NCBI RefSeq assembly: GCF_958979055.1
Contig: NC_084887.1
Span: 38,815,120-38,879,119, forward strand
Origin: Alnus glutinosa
Taxonomy: Eukaryota; Streptophyta; Magnoliopsida; Fagales; Betulaceae
Direction: 5' to 3'
Length of the DNA stretch: 64,000 bases
The notes beneath the pieces are model-generated. The model was given only the letters and a program-made list of their open reading frames with translations. It had not been told where the DNA came from and did not search any database. Shown here in pieces: positions 45,914 through 57,900 of the stretch (position 1 is the stretch's first letter; the number at the start of each line of letters is the position of its first letter). A program made the translations under genes and the position numbers.

Positions 45914-48068
45914 GTTCATACTGGCCGTGGTGGTGTCATATAACATTAAACAATGGGGTTCAACTTCAATTTGCTATTTGAAGCACTGTACTTAAATTTG
46001 GCAAACTTGCATATATTTGAAATAAAGAGCAGCGAGTGTAAAACTTTGACATGTTCTACCTTTTACTTGGAAGGATAGAGATTCTGAACAATTTTGTTTT
46101 TTAAATTGTTAATAATTTAAACAATAAATATAAAAAAAAATTAAAAAAAAAAAAAGAAAATTATAAAGCCCACCCCTACTTGAACAGGTTTTAGTCCGCC
46201 CCTTTATTTGCTAGGACATATGGGTCTCATAAAAAGCTTTTGCCCCAATTCCAAAGTAGCAAGTTGCTGAGAATTCAAATCTCTTTTACTTGGATAGATT
46301 ACCGTTGTTTCCACGTAAAACATTTTTAGTAGTTTTGGATGTTTGGTTGCTTTTAAAAAACTTGATCAACGTACCAAAATATATTTTGGGCCAAGACGCG
46401 ATCTTCATACACCATCTTTTTTTATAAGAAGTCCCCAGGGTGTACTTGGAACAAATTTGAGCAAATAGTAGAGCAGTCCCAATTTTGACAAAGGAGAGAT
46501 AGTTGGTAATCGAGTGGTCCATATTTTGGCAAAAGAGATAGTTCGACACGTCCATGCATGATAAGACATCAGGGAGGTCATTTCATATCTTTGATACTGT
46601 TATGTTAGAACTAAATCTTCTACGTCGTTGATCTTTGATCAATAATATTAACATTTCATTAAAAAATGAAAAATGTTAGATTTACAATACTAATACAACA
46701 ACTGTACAACAATCCCTTACATGAGGGTGGATCCTACATACTGGGGTCCACCCTCATATGAAGGGTTGTTGTACAGTTGTTGTATTGGTGTTGTACAAGA
46801 ATCAAATCCCATTGAAAATATTATCCCATTGAAATTTAGAGTATGATACGGGCCAATTGAACATAGTTTTGGGTCAATTGGCTCGAATGGACTTAATTGA
46901 ATATAAGCCCATTATACAAAAATTCAGTTAAATATATATATAAAAAATATATATATATATTTTTGAAACAATATAAAAATATATTTTAATAAGGTAATAA
47001 ATTATATTTTTATTTCACAATTATTTTACAATATTATTATTATTATTTTTACAAATTTTTGCTAAAATAAAAAATTCAAGAATTAATTAGAACCGATACA
47101 CGTGGGCATTGTGAGGGATATAAACTTGAAAAAAAAAAAAAAAAAAAAAAGGTGGGGTCGGCCGCGGCCCGCATGTTGCCAAGAGAAGTGGGGGCGTGTG
47201 CGTCTCCCAGAGCACCGTATGAAACAAATAAAGAAAGTAGGCGTAAATCACTGAGAAAGGAGGGGAAAAAAAAACTTGAGGGAAGGGAAAGGGAAAGCTT
47301 AAGGGGAGATCGACAGAGGGGAAAGAAGAGAGTTTTGGGAAGAGAAAGAAGAGAGTTTAAGAGAGAAAAGTAACAAAGAAATTAAAAGAGAGAGGAAGTT
47401 AGAGAGAATAAGGACAGAGGGACCCAACTGAGAAGGAGATTCCAGTGAGGTGAGAACTCCTAGCTTTGATTTTGTTTTCTATAGCACAGTACTTAACTTT
47501 AGGATGTTGTTCATAAGCTTAAATTTCTGTTTGGTTGAAAATTTGTGGTACATAACAGAGTAGTAAGAAGGGAGGAGAGGTATTTTGTGTGCCATGTGCT
47601 GCGCGCGTGTATTTTGGAAGACAAAAATTGAGGAAGAAGATGAAATAAAAAGAAATTAATGACATCACCAGTGAATTTTGGTAAGCACTCTAATGTACTG
47701 TAACATTTCTCAAAAGAAAGATTGGAGAAAGTGAGAGTGAAATGGCCCCTATTGAAAAGAGTATAGTCCATATAAGAGAAATGCTAACGCTGCACGGATT
47801 CAAAAATGGCCAATTTTAGCAATAATTGGTCGAGGATATTTTAGTTAATTTTGTCAAAATTAATTTGGTAATAACAACCTATAATAGAGGAGAGATTTAT
47901 ACCAATGGAAACCTAGAATGAATATAAAGTTTTCTAAATCAAGATGTCCGTTGAATGTAGGACTTGCAGCAGTCAAGGGAAAGGATTAACCTGAGCTAAT
48001 GGACTCATCAGGTAAGTAAACTCATTTCTAAAGTAGCTATATAAAAAGTTTATTATATGAGTTCGTAA
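45914..48068. other. Intergenic region 3' of FUS3 with a MITE and a purine-rich block
   Basis: The FUS3 3' UTR should end within about 200 bases of the stop. A hairpin MITE lies at 46684-46794. Positions 47220-47440 are extremely rich in G and A on the plus strand. A TATA-like gatataaac lies at 47117-47125, and intron-like signals follow (see findings). I recognise no protein. Confidence 0.45.
46684..46794. mobile_element. Hairpin MITE, copy of the element at 40636-40745
   Basis: The arms acaatactaatacaacaact and its inverse surround a gtggatcctacatactgggg centre. The sequence is near-identical to the 40636 copy, including the flanking atgttagattt and gaatcaaatccc, so the true element extends about ten bases further on each side. 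Confidence 0.8.
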
Positions 48069-48396
48069 GAATCCGTTTGGGTTTGTAATTTTAAAAAGTG
48101 CAATTTAAAATGACGATTTCAAAATGTACAATTTAACAAAAAAAAAAAATAATAATAATTTTTAAAAATGCAATTAAGCGTTTGGCAAAACCGCAGTTTA
48201 GCTTTTAAAATTGTAAATTAGCCTTTAAAATTCTGCATTATCAAAAAAACACACTTTTAACTAAGATTTAAAAAAGGAGATTTTCTGTGTTTTCAAATCG
48301 CAAATTTTAAAAACGTAGTTTCCGAATGATTTATGTTCTGTAATTTATATTAAAATCGCACTTATTGTCTATAAAATCGCTATCCCAAATGCACCA
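48069..48396. mobile_element. Tourist-like MITE, copy 1 (reverse orientation)
   Basis: It starts gaatccgtttgggtttg and ends tcccaaatgcacca, with TAA on both sides (48066-48068 and 48397-48399). The body holds the aagcgtttggcaaaaccgc and aaatcgcactta phrases shared, inverted, with copies 2 and 3. A TAA duplication and short TIR suggest the PIF/Harbinger superfamily. Confidence 0.75.
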
Positions 48397-48570
48397 TAAA
48401 TGAAAATATAAATTTTCTTAACGAATGAAATGATATAATTATCTTATATGATGTGAGCCCAAATTGCATTTTATTTGTCATGTTATGTCTAACGCCGAAT
48501 AAATAAAAATAGGGATATTTTATTAATAAATAAGATAAAGAAATACGTCATAAAACACTTTAAGAACTAA

Positions 48571-48887
48571 GGGTGCGTTTGGAATTACGATTTCGCAAAG
48601 AAAAAAATGCAATTTTAAACCAAATCGCAGAAAATGAACCTTTTGAAAACTACGTTTTTAAAAAATTGTGATTTGAAAACGCAGAAAAGTACTTATTTAA
48701 ATCGCATGCAATTGGATATTTTTTTGAAAACCCAGTATTTTAAAAGGCTAACCTACGATTTTAAATGCCAAACTGTGATTTTGCCAAACGCTTAACTGCG
48801 TTTTTAAAAATCATTTTTTTAGATCGCACATTTTAAAATCGCTATTTTTAAATCGTACCTTTTGAAATCGTAAACTCAAACGAACCC
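48571..48887. mobile_element. Tourist-like MITE, copy 2
   Basis: It starts gggtgcgtttggaattacga and ends aaactcaaacgaaccc, flanked by TAA (48568-48570 and 48888-48890). It is about 317 bases long and shares the layout of copy 3 at 57650-57965. It lies only 175 bases from copy 1, in the opposite orientation. Confidence 0.82.
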
Positions 48888-48890
48888 TAA

Positions 48891-49599
48891 GTACGGCTTG
48901 ATCCGATAAGTCTCGGGTCAATTGAAGTTTAGAAATTGACCAAGTTTTCTCTAAAATGGAGAAGTATCACGTAAAAAGTATGTGTACCGAAGGAACATTA
49001 CATGGAACTAGGGAAGATTTTTTGAAGCGTTAGAAATTGAGTTACGGTGGATTTTTGTGAAAAATAGGGACACTGCTTTTCTTGACATGTTTGTAACGTG
49101 TGGAGAAATCAGGTGTGCTTGAAAGATGTTTGGAGAAATACTTGAGAAAATTGTGGTTTCTTGAACTGGAATGCTATATGAGTATGCTCAGTTAGACCAT
49201 TTAAGCAAGCTTTATTTGAAAATTGAGGAATAATTATTCCTTTCAAAATTGAGAGAAAAAAATTATTTTTCAATTCAAAAAATAGCCATTCCTTTGGGAG
49301 CAATGGAAATGGGCCGAATGATTGTTTCAAGTATTAGATTCTTATCATATATTCTAACACTAAATCTATTATATTTTATATTTTTTTTTTTTATTTTTAT
49401 AAAAGTTTTTTTTAATAGAATAATCATTTTGTAACAAACATAACCTAAGTTAAAAGAGGCCGCTCGAAAATTTGGTGTGTACGAAAATTTGTCTGTCCGA
49501 CAACTTTTGAAGCATTCTAGTTTTGAAAGTGATGAAGTTGGCGATGGATATATGAGAACAATTGAGCTTTGCTGACCTCTAAAAAGATGGTGTGAGAAT
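48891..49599. other. Intergenic region between MITE copy 2 and the hAT element
   Basis: AT-rich sequence with a ttccaattcaag...-type inverted pair near 49150-49330. I see no gene. Confidence 0.35.
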
Positions 49600-50608
49600 T
49601 AGGGGTGGGCAAATTATCCGATTATCGACTACCGAAAATATGCCGACCGCTACCGAACTGACTTTGACCACATACCGCCTACCGATTAATTATAAAATCG
49701 AAATTCGAAATTAAAAGAGTTTTCGACTTTTCGACTTTTCGGGTCGGTCGGTAATCGGCAAAATGGTTTTTTCAGTCGGTTCCAACTTACCCGACATGAC
49801 CAAGGCTCAGTTAGTTTTTTAACAAAACTAACAAAACGACGCTGTTTTGAACACCTATATAATCTAATTTTTGGAAACCCTATTCACTCCATTTGACCTT
49901 CACCCTCAGCTCAGACCCATAGCGTTGTCTCCCCCCAAACCCAGAATCAGAAATCCTAGCCCGTTCGCCCCTCCGGCCTCCACCAGTTCAGCCGTCCGCC
50001 CCTCCATTTAAACGTCTTTCAGATTCCATGCCTTTTGATTTCTTTGCCTCGGTTAACTTTCCCCCTTTCCCCCAGCAACCAAACAGGCCGGAAGTACTGC
50101 GTTTGGGGGGTTCATAAAGCTCATTCACCTGCCATGGCCCATTCACTTCTCTTCCATTTTTAGCTTCTCTACCAAACTCTCCCTGACTCCCTCTGGTTGC
50201 TTCTTTGCAAACCAGGCACAGCAATTAGCATAAATGATAGATCTATGTCGTTTATACTTTTCTCTGTTTTTTGATTTATGAAACTCTTTGTTATCGTTTT
50301 CCGACTGATTTAGATCCTTGTAGTTATTGTTATTACACATTTCACATAATTTTATTTTATTTTATTTTCATGTTTTGAGTTTTACTCAGTCTTTCTGGAT
50401 GTTTGCATGTGTTTATGCCTTTATGGGCATATCTGTATGTGTTCGTATTACCAATTCATTCGACCGACTATTACCGACTTTCCGATTTTCTCGATTTATC
50501 CGACAATTTCGAAATCAAAGTTTAACAGAAAGATGTCGGGTAATTATCCGACTTTACCGACAAGGGCGGGTCGGTGTCGGAAATAGACTTACCCGATACC
50601 CACCCCTG
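49600..50608. mobile_element. Non-autonomous hAT-type element with perfect 8-bp duplication
   Basis: The ends TAGGGGTGGGCA and TACCCACCCCTG are inverted copies. The 8-bp sequence gtgagaat lies immediately outside both (49592-49599 and 50609-50616). An 8-bp duplication with CAGGGGTGGG-like ends is typical of hAT transposons. The subterminal regions repeat cgactaccga, ccgactttac and cgggtcggt in both directions. The centre (about 49850-50450) has no transposase frame and may hold captured sequence. The exact duplication suggests a fairly recent insertion. Confidence 0.88.
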
Positions 50609-50616
50609 GTGAGAAT

Positions 50617-51098
50617 CTTCTTCCAAAGTGTAGAGAAGTGCAGCCATAGGAATTAGGAGGTAGAAAACCACTGCCAGTAGGGTGGCATCCTCCTCCAACG
50701 TTAGCATTCGTAGGAGTAAGAGGCTTTTCTAAAGTAGCCTTATTCAATTTTATTAGTCAAAATGATAAAAAAAAATTATTTTTATTTATTTTAGTCATTT
50801 ACTTTTTGAAAGTACCCGACAACTTAATTATTCTAACTATCCACTATCACTATTTCATTTAAATAATTTTTTCTAAAATGAAAATTGTATGTGATAAATA
50901 AGAGAAATAAAAAAAGAAGAAATAGATGAGAGAAAAAATTTTAATAGGTTTTTATTGTTTTGGGGTGTGAACAGTGCTCACTATTGTTGGTGAGCACTAT
51001 TCGCCCATCAAAATTTTTTTACCAATTTTTTTTTGTTTTGAAAGGTTTTTACCAAATTGTTGAGACTATTTATAACTCATTTTGGACCAATTCAATAA
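50617..51098. other. Intergenic region between the hAT element and MITE, no gene
   Basis: AT-rich. A small inverted pair (gtgaacagtgctcac / gtgagcactattcgcc) at 50967-51004 may be another short MITE remnant. Confidence 0.35.
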
Positions 51099-51515
51099 AT
51101 GACATAAATTTTCGACAAATCTGTTTGTAGAAAATTTTATACAAATCATATCTAAGATTGATATATGTCCCTTGGCATGTAAGAAACACATGTTATTTTA
51201 AGAGAAAAGCTCATTGCACAACAGGTTGTACACAACCACTCACATTGGTGAGGCCCATGTGAGTGGGTGGGTCCCACCAATATGAGTGGGTTGTGTACAA
51301 CCTGTTGTGCAAGTACTAGTTCCCTTATTTTAATAACATGTGCTTTTTATATGTTTTTTTATTAATGCTATTATAAAACAATGTCAATTTTTGTTTTTTA
51401 TAATAGCATTAATAAAAAAACATTTGTTTCTCACATGCTTAAAAGATGCGTATCACTTTTATACGTGGGCTGTAAAAAAATTTTTACAAACCAATTTGTA
51501 AAAAAATTTATGTCC
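51099..51515. mobile_element. Palindromic MITE, relative of 39012-39231, carrying a nested MITE
   Basis: The outer ends (gacataaattttcgacaaat and ccaatttgtaaaaaaatttatgtc) are inverted copies. An internal pair around ttattaatgctattata is also inverted. The layout and the phrases tttgtagaaaatt and acacatgtta match the element at 39012. A second element is inserted at 51202-51324. Confidence 0.65.
51202..51324. mobile_element. Mutator-type MITE with perfect 9-bp duplication, nested
   Basis: The ends gagaaaagctcattgcacaa and ttgtgcaagtactagttccc are imperfect inverted copies, and the inner arms acaacaggttgtacacaacc match their inverse perfectly. The 9-bp sequence ttattttaa flanks both sides (51193-51201 and 51325-51333). 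A 9-bp duplication is diagnostic of Mutator-like elements. It is 123 bases long. Confidence 0.85.
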
Positions 51516-51927
51516 TTCATAAAATTGGCTCATCTATTTTGGTGACTCTATTTAAAATGCTATAATTAAGGATAAAAATAGAATGATTTTAAGAACATAC
51601 TTAATAAATCTAGAAAATATAAATTTCAAAACTATTTATATTATGAGAAAACAAGTTATAAATCTAAAAATAAATTATATATATTTTTCAAATGTCAATT
51701 TTTATTTTTAATTTAAATTTATAATTTTTTCAAAACACAGTTCCTAGGCCCAAAACACATGGAGCGAGGTCATTGGCTTTTCTATTCCGTGCTAAATAGG
51801 ACCCGCAGTAGAGTACAAAAACTTCCTCAGAGTTGGCGAAGCTTCATCTCCGCCATTGCTAGACCTCTTTTATCTCTGTCTCTCTGTCTCTGTAAAATTT
51901 AGAGCTCGAAACGGAAGATTCAAATCA

Positions 51928-54900
51928 ATGGCGACAAGATACTGGGTGGTCTCTCTTACGGTTCAGAACTCAGCATCTTCTCATTGGAACCGATTGCAAG
52001 AGCAAATCTCCAAGCATTCCTTCGACACTCCTCTCTACAGAGTACTCTGCCCACTCATTCACTTTCCCTTTGCCAGATCCGTTTCTCTTTTTCGTTAATT
52101 TCTTGCAATTACACTTCAATTATTATTATTATTTATTATTATGCTTTAATCCTTTATCAAATCAACTTTAATTTTGGCAGTTCAATATTCCTAATCTCCG
52201 TGTTGGAACCCTAGACTCTCTCCTCTCCCTCAGCGATGATCTCGTAAAGGTAATTCCTCCGACATCTGAATCTAATTTCGGAAAAGAAAATGATTAAAAT
52301 TTTACAGTTTTTTTTTTAAAAAAAATTTTAATTTTAATTTTATTATTATTATTATTATTTATTTTATTCATGTAAGGTATTCCTTATTATTTAGAATTCA
52401 GATTTTGTAAGTTTATGTGTACGGATTATGTTGATTCATAGAATCTGTGATTTATTCCGCGTAGTTTTGTGGCAATTGAATTTTGGATTGCCAAAAAAAA
52501 AGTTTTGTGGCAATTGAATTTTGGAGTTATGTCGATGGAAATGTGCAGTCAAACAGTTTTGTAGAAGGAGTGTCGCACAAGATCAGGCGTCAGATCGAGG
52601 AATTGGAGAAGGTATCGAGCGTGGAGAGCAATGCTTTAACCGTGGATGGAGTACCAGTTGATTCTTACCTCACTAGGTGAGTGGAATGGCAATATCTGTA
52701 AAATCAATAAGATACTTTTCTTGGGCTTAGATTTTTGGTATTTTTGCAATTGTTAATGATCTGTGTGTCGATATTATGGAAAAGGTTTGTTTGGGATGAA
52801 GCAAAGTACCCAACTATGTCGCCCCTGCGGGAGGTTGTGGATAGTATTCATGGTCAAGTGGCAAAGATTGAAGATGATCTCAAGGTAATTAACGTTAATG
52901 TCCGGTTGATTTGATTGTTGGTTATATGCTATTTGTAGGCAGATAAAAAGAACAATTTCGCTTGCTAGGAAATATGAATCCTTGACAACAGTGTATAGTA
53001 AAGATTTTAAGATCAGAATTTAAGTGGAAATTTTAGTTTCTCTATGATGAGCCATGTGATATTATTCGATGTTTATAGTGAGCTCTCAATTCACTGTACT
53101 TGATTATATTATGCGCATTTTGTTTTCTATTTAGCTTATAATATGTGACTGCTGCCAGTTGTGAATCTCTTTACTGTGGGGAGTATTCCTTAGCTGGATG
53201 AATTTCTTGTGTCAGATTGTTGCTCTTGATGAGTGAAGAGGACAAGAATGAATAATAAGATAACCAAAAATAGGAAGGGTAGATGTCTATAAACAAAGCC
53301 TAGAGAACTGCAATTGTAAAACCAGGATATATTAGGGAATGGTGGGCCTGTTGGAATTCCATATCTGACAATTAACTTACAAAATCTTTCCCGCAACTCT
53401 TCTTGGTGTGTAGGAGCTTTTATTCTTATTAGTTTGTAAAAAACTTTGGGTCTGTTTTATTGGTAAATTTCATACGTACCTTTTGGTTCTTCTTGAACCA
53501 ACAACCTCAGCTTCCTTTTGTTCTTATGGGGCCAGAAGTGCCATTTATGTTAGAGCTCATTGCATTAGCCTTTGTGTGTAGGATCTTGCTTATGTGGTTT
53601 TGTTACTGTTAGGAAAGTCAAGTGTTTGAGTGACCTGTTTTCGGCTATGAAATTCTGTCTTACTTGTGCACTCAACTATGCAAATGCAACTGATTCGTGC
53701 TAGGGCAGACCTCCATTGTTGGAGGTTATGAACAAGGAGGAGCATCGAGAGTGTCATCTCCTGACACCTCATGATAAGTTGAGTGGAGTACATTGTTGGA
53801 TGAATGTTTGTTTCTTGAAATAATAACAATTAATACGATGAGAATAGCGGTTTACTTGTATATTCTCATGGTTGTATGGTCTATGGAAATGACTGGCTAT
53901 TTTTTTTTTTTGGTAAGTAATTGTAATTTTATAAAAAACAGCGTAAGGCGCCCCTAGTACACACGGAGTATACAAGAAGTAACAGCCTTACCACCGACCC
54001 GACAAGGAACAGCCCACAAAACAACCCAACCCTAAGCCCCTAAAGCTCACAATCTTCAATCATATCCCACCTCCTATGGTCCTCATCAAGGGCAGAGAGG
54101 AAAGCCATAGTTCTATCCCCCTTATCCCCAAAAAACATAGAGCACGCCAAGGACAGCTCCAAAGGAGAGGTAGCCTGGAGACCACCCGCAGAATTGAGAG
54201 GGTGGGCGCTTGAGAAACTACGATCTGCCTGTGAAAGAGAGGAGGAGCTCGACTCAAGAAACCCCCGCCTGAGAAAACCCACATCTTCATGATTTCCTTG
54301 ACCCACCACCGGCTTTGGCTTCCTCCCTTTACGTTTGTACTGAATAAGAGGCTTGGACGTGGGTTCTTCTAGGGAAGAGGAAGGGAGAATCCTCCCTTCC
54401 GGCGAGCCCATCACAATGGAAACTTGAGAACCCAAGGCAGAAGTCTCCGACCCACGCCCTAAGTCCACAGGATCAAGAACTTGTGGAAAAAGCTTCCGAC
54501 CAGCCTCTGAGGAAGCCATAGAATCCGTAAAAATAGCCCCAGGATCTGTCGACAGCAAGGTCACCAGCCCAGAAGACACTGGAATAGAAGAGGGAGACGC
54601 CGGAACAGAAAATAACGGCGACGCCGAACCCGCTACCTCAGAGGCATCTGACGAGGCAATCTCCATACTCCCAAAAGGAGAACGAACTAGAAACATCTCT
54701 GGCGTTGACACCGGCTTGTTACACGACGGACGGGGAACACTAGATTTCGGCAGAAAGCAGGCCATGCGAAAACCAAAACGTTTTCGACCTAGCCCAAACC
54801 CGAAAGACTGTTTCATCGGTAACAAGCCTTGGTGTTTAAGACCCAGAATGGACCTAGAACCCCGGCCCAAGAATATCCCAACCACTCGGCCCAAAGCCAA

Positions 54901-57900
54901 GTAAAACCTATTCCGCATGTTTTTCCACGTATACAAATTTGAATTCAAATTAAACCCCTTTGCTGACGCCACCTTGCCTCGAGCAGAACACCCTGGAGAA
55001 CTCTGCTTGTCCAGCGGACAAAGGGACTTGCCCAGGTCCGGCGGATCAACCGGAATGGACTCCAGAAGAGAGCAATCCACCGCCGTGCAAGAATCCTCTG
55101 GGATATCTCTTCTCAGAATCGGAAAGAGATCAAGATCGCACGGCTCCTCCAGCGGCGCCCTCATCCTGGACTTCTGACCACCCACAACTGGGACCGAACC
55201 CGACCTCAGCACTTCCGCATACGAAAGGCCAGTACCCTTAGAAATCAAACCCGCTCTTGACCCATCCTCCTTCCCATCTTTCTTAACCATCGCAGACGAT
55301 GATCGTTTCCCGCATCCCACCATGTCCGAGAAGAAGTCTGAGACCTTTCTCAGCTCCCCGGAGAATTTATGCCAACACCATCCTCCACGCCCCTCAGGGA
55401 TTCGAATGCTCCCTCTCCGACCACCCAACCCGAAAGCTGTCGCCTCTAAGAACCAGCCAGCTTTGTTGCTATCTCTCCGAGCGATCAAGAGTTTCGACCC
55501 TTCTCTAAAAGACTTGACAAAGTCTTGATCAGCCTGGAAGCCCAAAAGAACTTCCAATATCGACGCAAGCCAGACGGCACAATGGGTGCTCAGAATGACC
55601 TCGCCAAGAAAATCTTTTATTCTCTCCACCACCCGTAGCACCGATGCCCCCTCCACCACCGAGAAAACAAAGGACTTCGACTCAACAATAAAGCTCTTCT
55701 CCATCGCAAGAAACCCCCAAAACACAGATGGCCAGCCCACAGGAGATTTACATCTTCGCCGAAGCAGAATACCACCCAAGAATGAAATCCGGAGATTTAC
55801 ATCTTCGCCGAAGCAGAATACCACCCAAGAATGAAATCCACCGGTTGATGCCCTTACAGTCGAGAACGAACTTACAGCTAGAATAATTATGATATCATGA
55901 ATTTTATTTCACTAACATGGTTATATAAAATTTCTTGCTGGACCATCTGGATTTGGTTGTTTAGATGCTCTGCTACGGTATGGATGTATTTATTTATTTT
56001 TTAATGTGACTGGCTGCCACCTTAGGCAATCCCAGAATTCATCCCCCACTTAGATAGATTGTGTAGATATGTTATATTGCTTTTTTCTTTTCTTTTTTTG
56101 TTTCTTTTTTTTTTTGATGAATCAGTAAGCATTTTCATTCAAACAAAAACTGCAATTACAAACAAAGGTCTGACTAGACCTATCAAAATAACAAAGCTCA
56201 AAAACTACTCTGCTTCAAAACAGATAGAGCTAAACAACAAGAGAATCTAAAATCAAAACAAGACTGATTCTGCTATATTCCAGACATGACAAAGAGAAAC
56301 ATTTACTCTAGTAATAGGGAACTTCCCCTTCCTTGATATGTTATATTGCTTGCCAAAGAAGTAAAGCCGGTGAACCACTTGTTTAGATTGAATTGAATAA
56401 TTTGGGGTTAAAGCTTTGTCTCTTATGTTAGGTTCGTGTTGCTGAATACAACAATGTGCGGAGTCAGCTTAATGCTATAAACCGAAAGCAAAGTGGAAGG
56501 TGCAATTTTTTTTAATTGCTTCCTCTTTTTTTTTTCTTTTTTTTTTTGCTCCCAGTTTGGTTTCTTTGCTGACCTACCTTTCTCCATATTTCAGCTTAGC
56601 TGTGCGGGATCTCTCAAATCTAGTGAAACCAGAGGATATAATTACCTCAGAACATCTAGTGACTCTCCTCGCAGTTGTTCCAAAGTATTCACAGAAAGAC
56701 TGGTTGGCCAGCTATGAGACTTTGACTAGCTATGTGGTGAGATTTATTTTTTCTGGCTATGTATTTCTAATTCTTGTTACAGCCTTGACGATGTTGGTAG
56801 AGTGGTGATTTAGAACACTAACTTGTTGACCAAATGGCACTGGTTCACTTTAATTGATCACCTTATCTGTCATATCTTCTATTAACTCTCAGGAATAGTT
56901 ATACTCGCATTGTTTCACCTTTTGTTTATTTGGATCTTACCTCAGTCTGATTAATCAAGCTAAGCTCTTTCAGGTCCCCAGGTCCTCCAAAATGTTGTAT
57001 GAGGATAATGAATATGCACTTTATACTGTAACACTCTTTCGTCGTGTTGCAGACAATTTTAGAACAAGTGCACGTGAAAGAGGTTTTCAAGTGAGTATGT
57101 TGTACAAGTTCTACGTGCTTATTGATTAATAGATGTCTCAACAATGAATCTCCCCCATGTTGTTTAAAATTTATATCCTGGCTTGCTAGTTTGAACTATC
57201 TGCAGACCAGAAATGCAAGAAGAATTTGCTGCAATTTGCCAATTTCTTCTAATTTCAGTGTTTGACATGGTGGAAGACATCTAATTGGTTGTTTTTTGTT
57301 ATTTTATCATGTGATTCAGGTTCGTGATTTCGAATATAGTCCGGAGGCACAAGAGAGTCGGAAACAGGAGTTAGAAAAACTAATGCATGACCAGGAAAGT
57401 TTGAGAAGTTCTCTTTTGCAGTGGTGCTATACCAGTTATGGGGAGGTATTTTTCTTTTTGTTTTATCTGTCTTTAAGATGCCTATTTATCCAACAATGTA
57501 GCCTACCGGCCTATACTGGTCAAAATCTTCCAAATTGCTGCTTTGAATTACAGTTTTTTAGTGTTGCTGTTAGTTCTATTACCATTGTTAGAATTGTACA
57601 TTGTTATTATGCTCGTTATAATTATTTTTGTTTTGCTCTTTCACAGTAAGGGTGCGTTTGGGATTGCGATTTCGTAGACAATAAGTGCGATTTTAAACCA
57701 AATCGCAGAACATAGATCGTTTGGGAATTGCGTTTTTAAAAATTGCGATTTGAAAACGTAGAAAATCTGCTTTTTCAAATCGCAGATAAGATGGTGCTTT
57801 TTTGAAAACGCAGAATTTTAAAAGGTAAATTCGCGATTTTAAAGGCTAAATTGTGATTTTGGCAAACGCTTAACTGCGTTTTTAAAAATCACTTTTTTCA

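Larger units (their letters stand above)
53899..55860 (-). mobile_element. LINE derivative with ORF1 only, in VHA-C intron 4
   Basis: On the minus strand an open frame runs 55824-54040. The likely start is the Met at 55704 (MEKSFIVESKSF), giving about 554 residues. It has an N-terminal domain of the type found in plant LINE-linked proteins (SKSFVFSVVEG, DSNKAGWFLEATAFG), a long variable middle and a basic stretch (QYKRKGRKPKP). The frame is followed directly by a short 3' tail (ctaggggcgccttacgctg, then ttataaaattacaattactt) and a 12-base poly(A) (53900-53911, T on the plus strand), typical of plant L1 ends. No reverse transcriptase or endonuclease frame follows. The 5' edge is uncertain. A possible 9-bp duplication, tgactggct, occurs at 53890-53898 and 56007-56015, which would extend the element to 56006. 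Confidence 0.7.

Noticed and set aside
47152-47373. Lys/Arg/Glu-rich 73-codon frame
   Set aside because: It is produced by the GA-rich block; any frame of such sequence reads as charged residues.
54716-55528. Plus-strand frames across the LINE
   Set aside because: They are shadows of the long minus-strand ORF1 frame.
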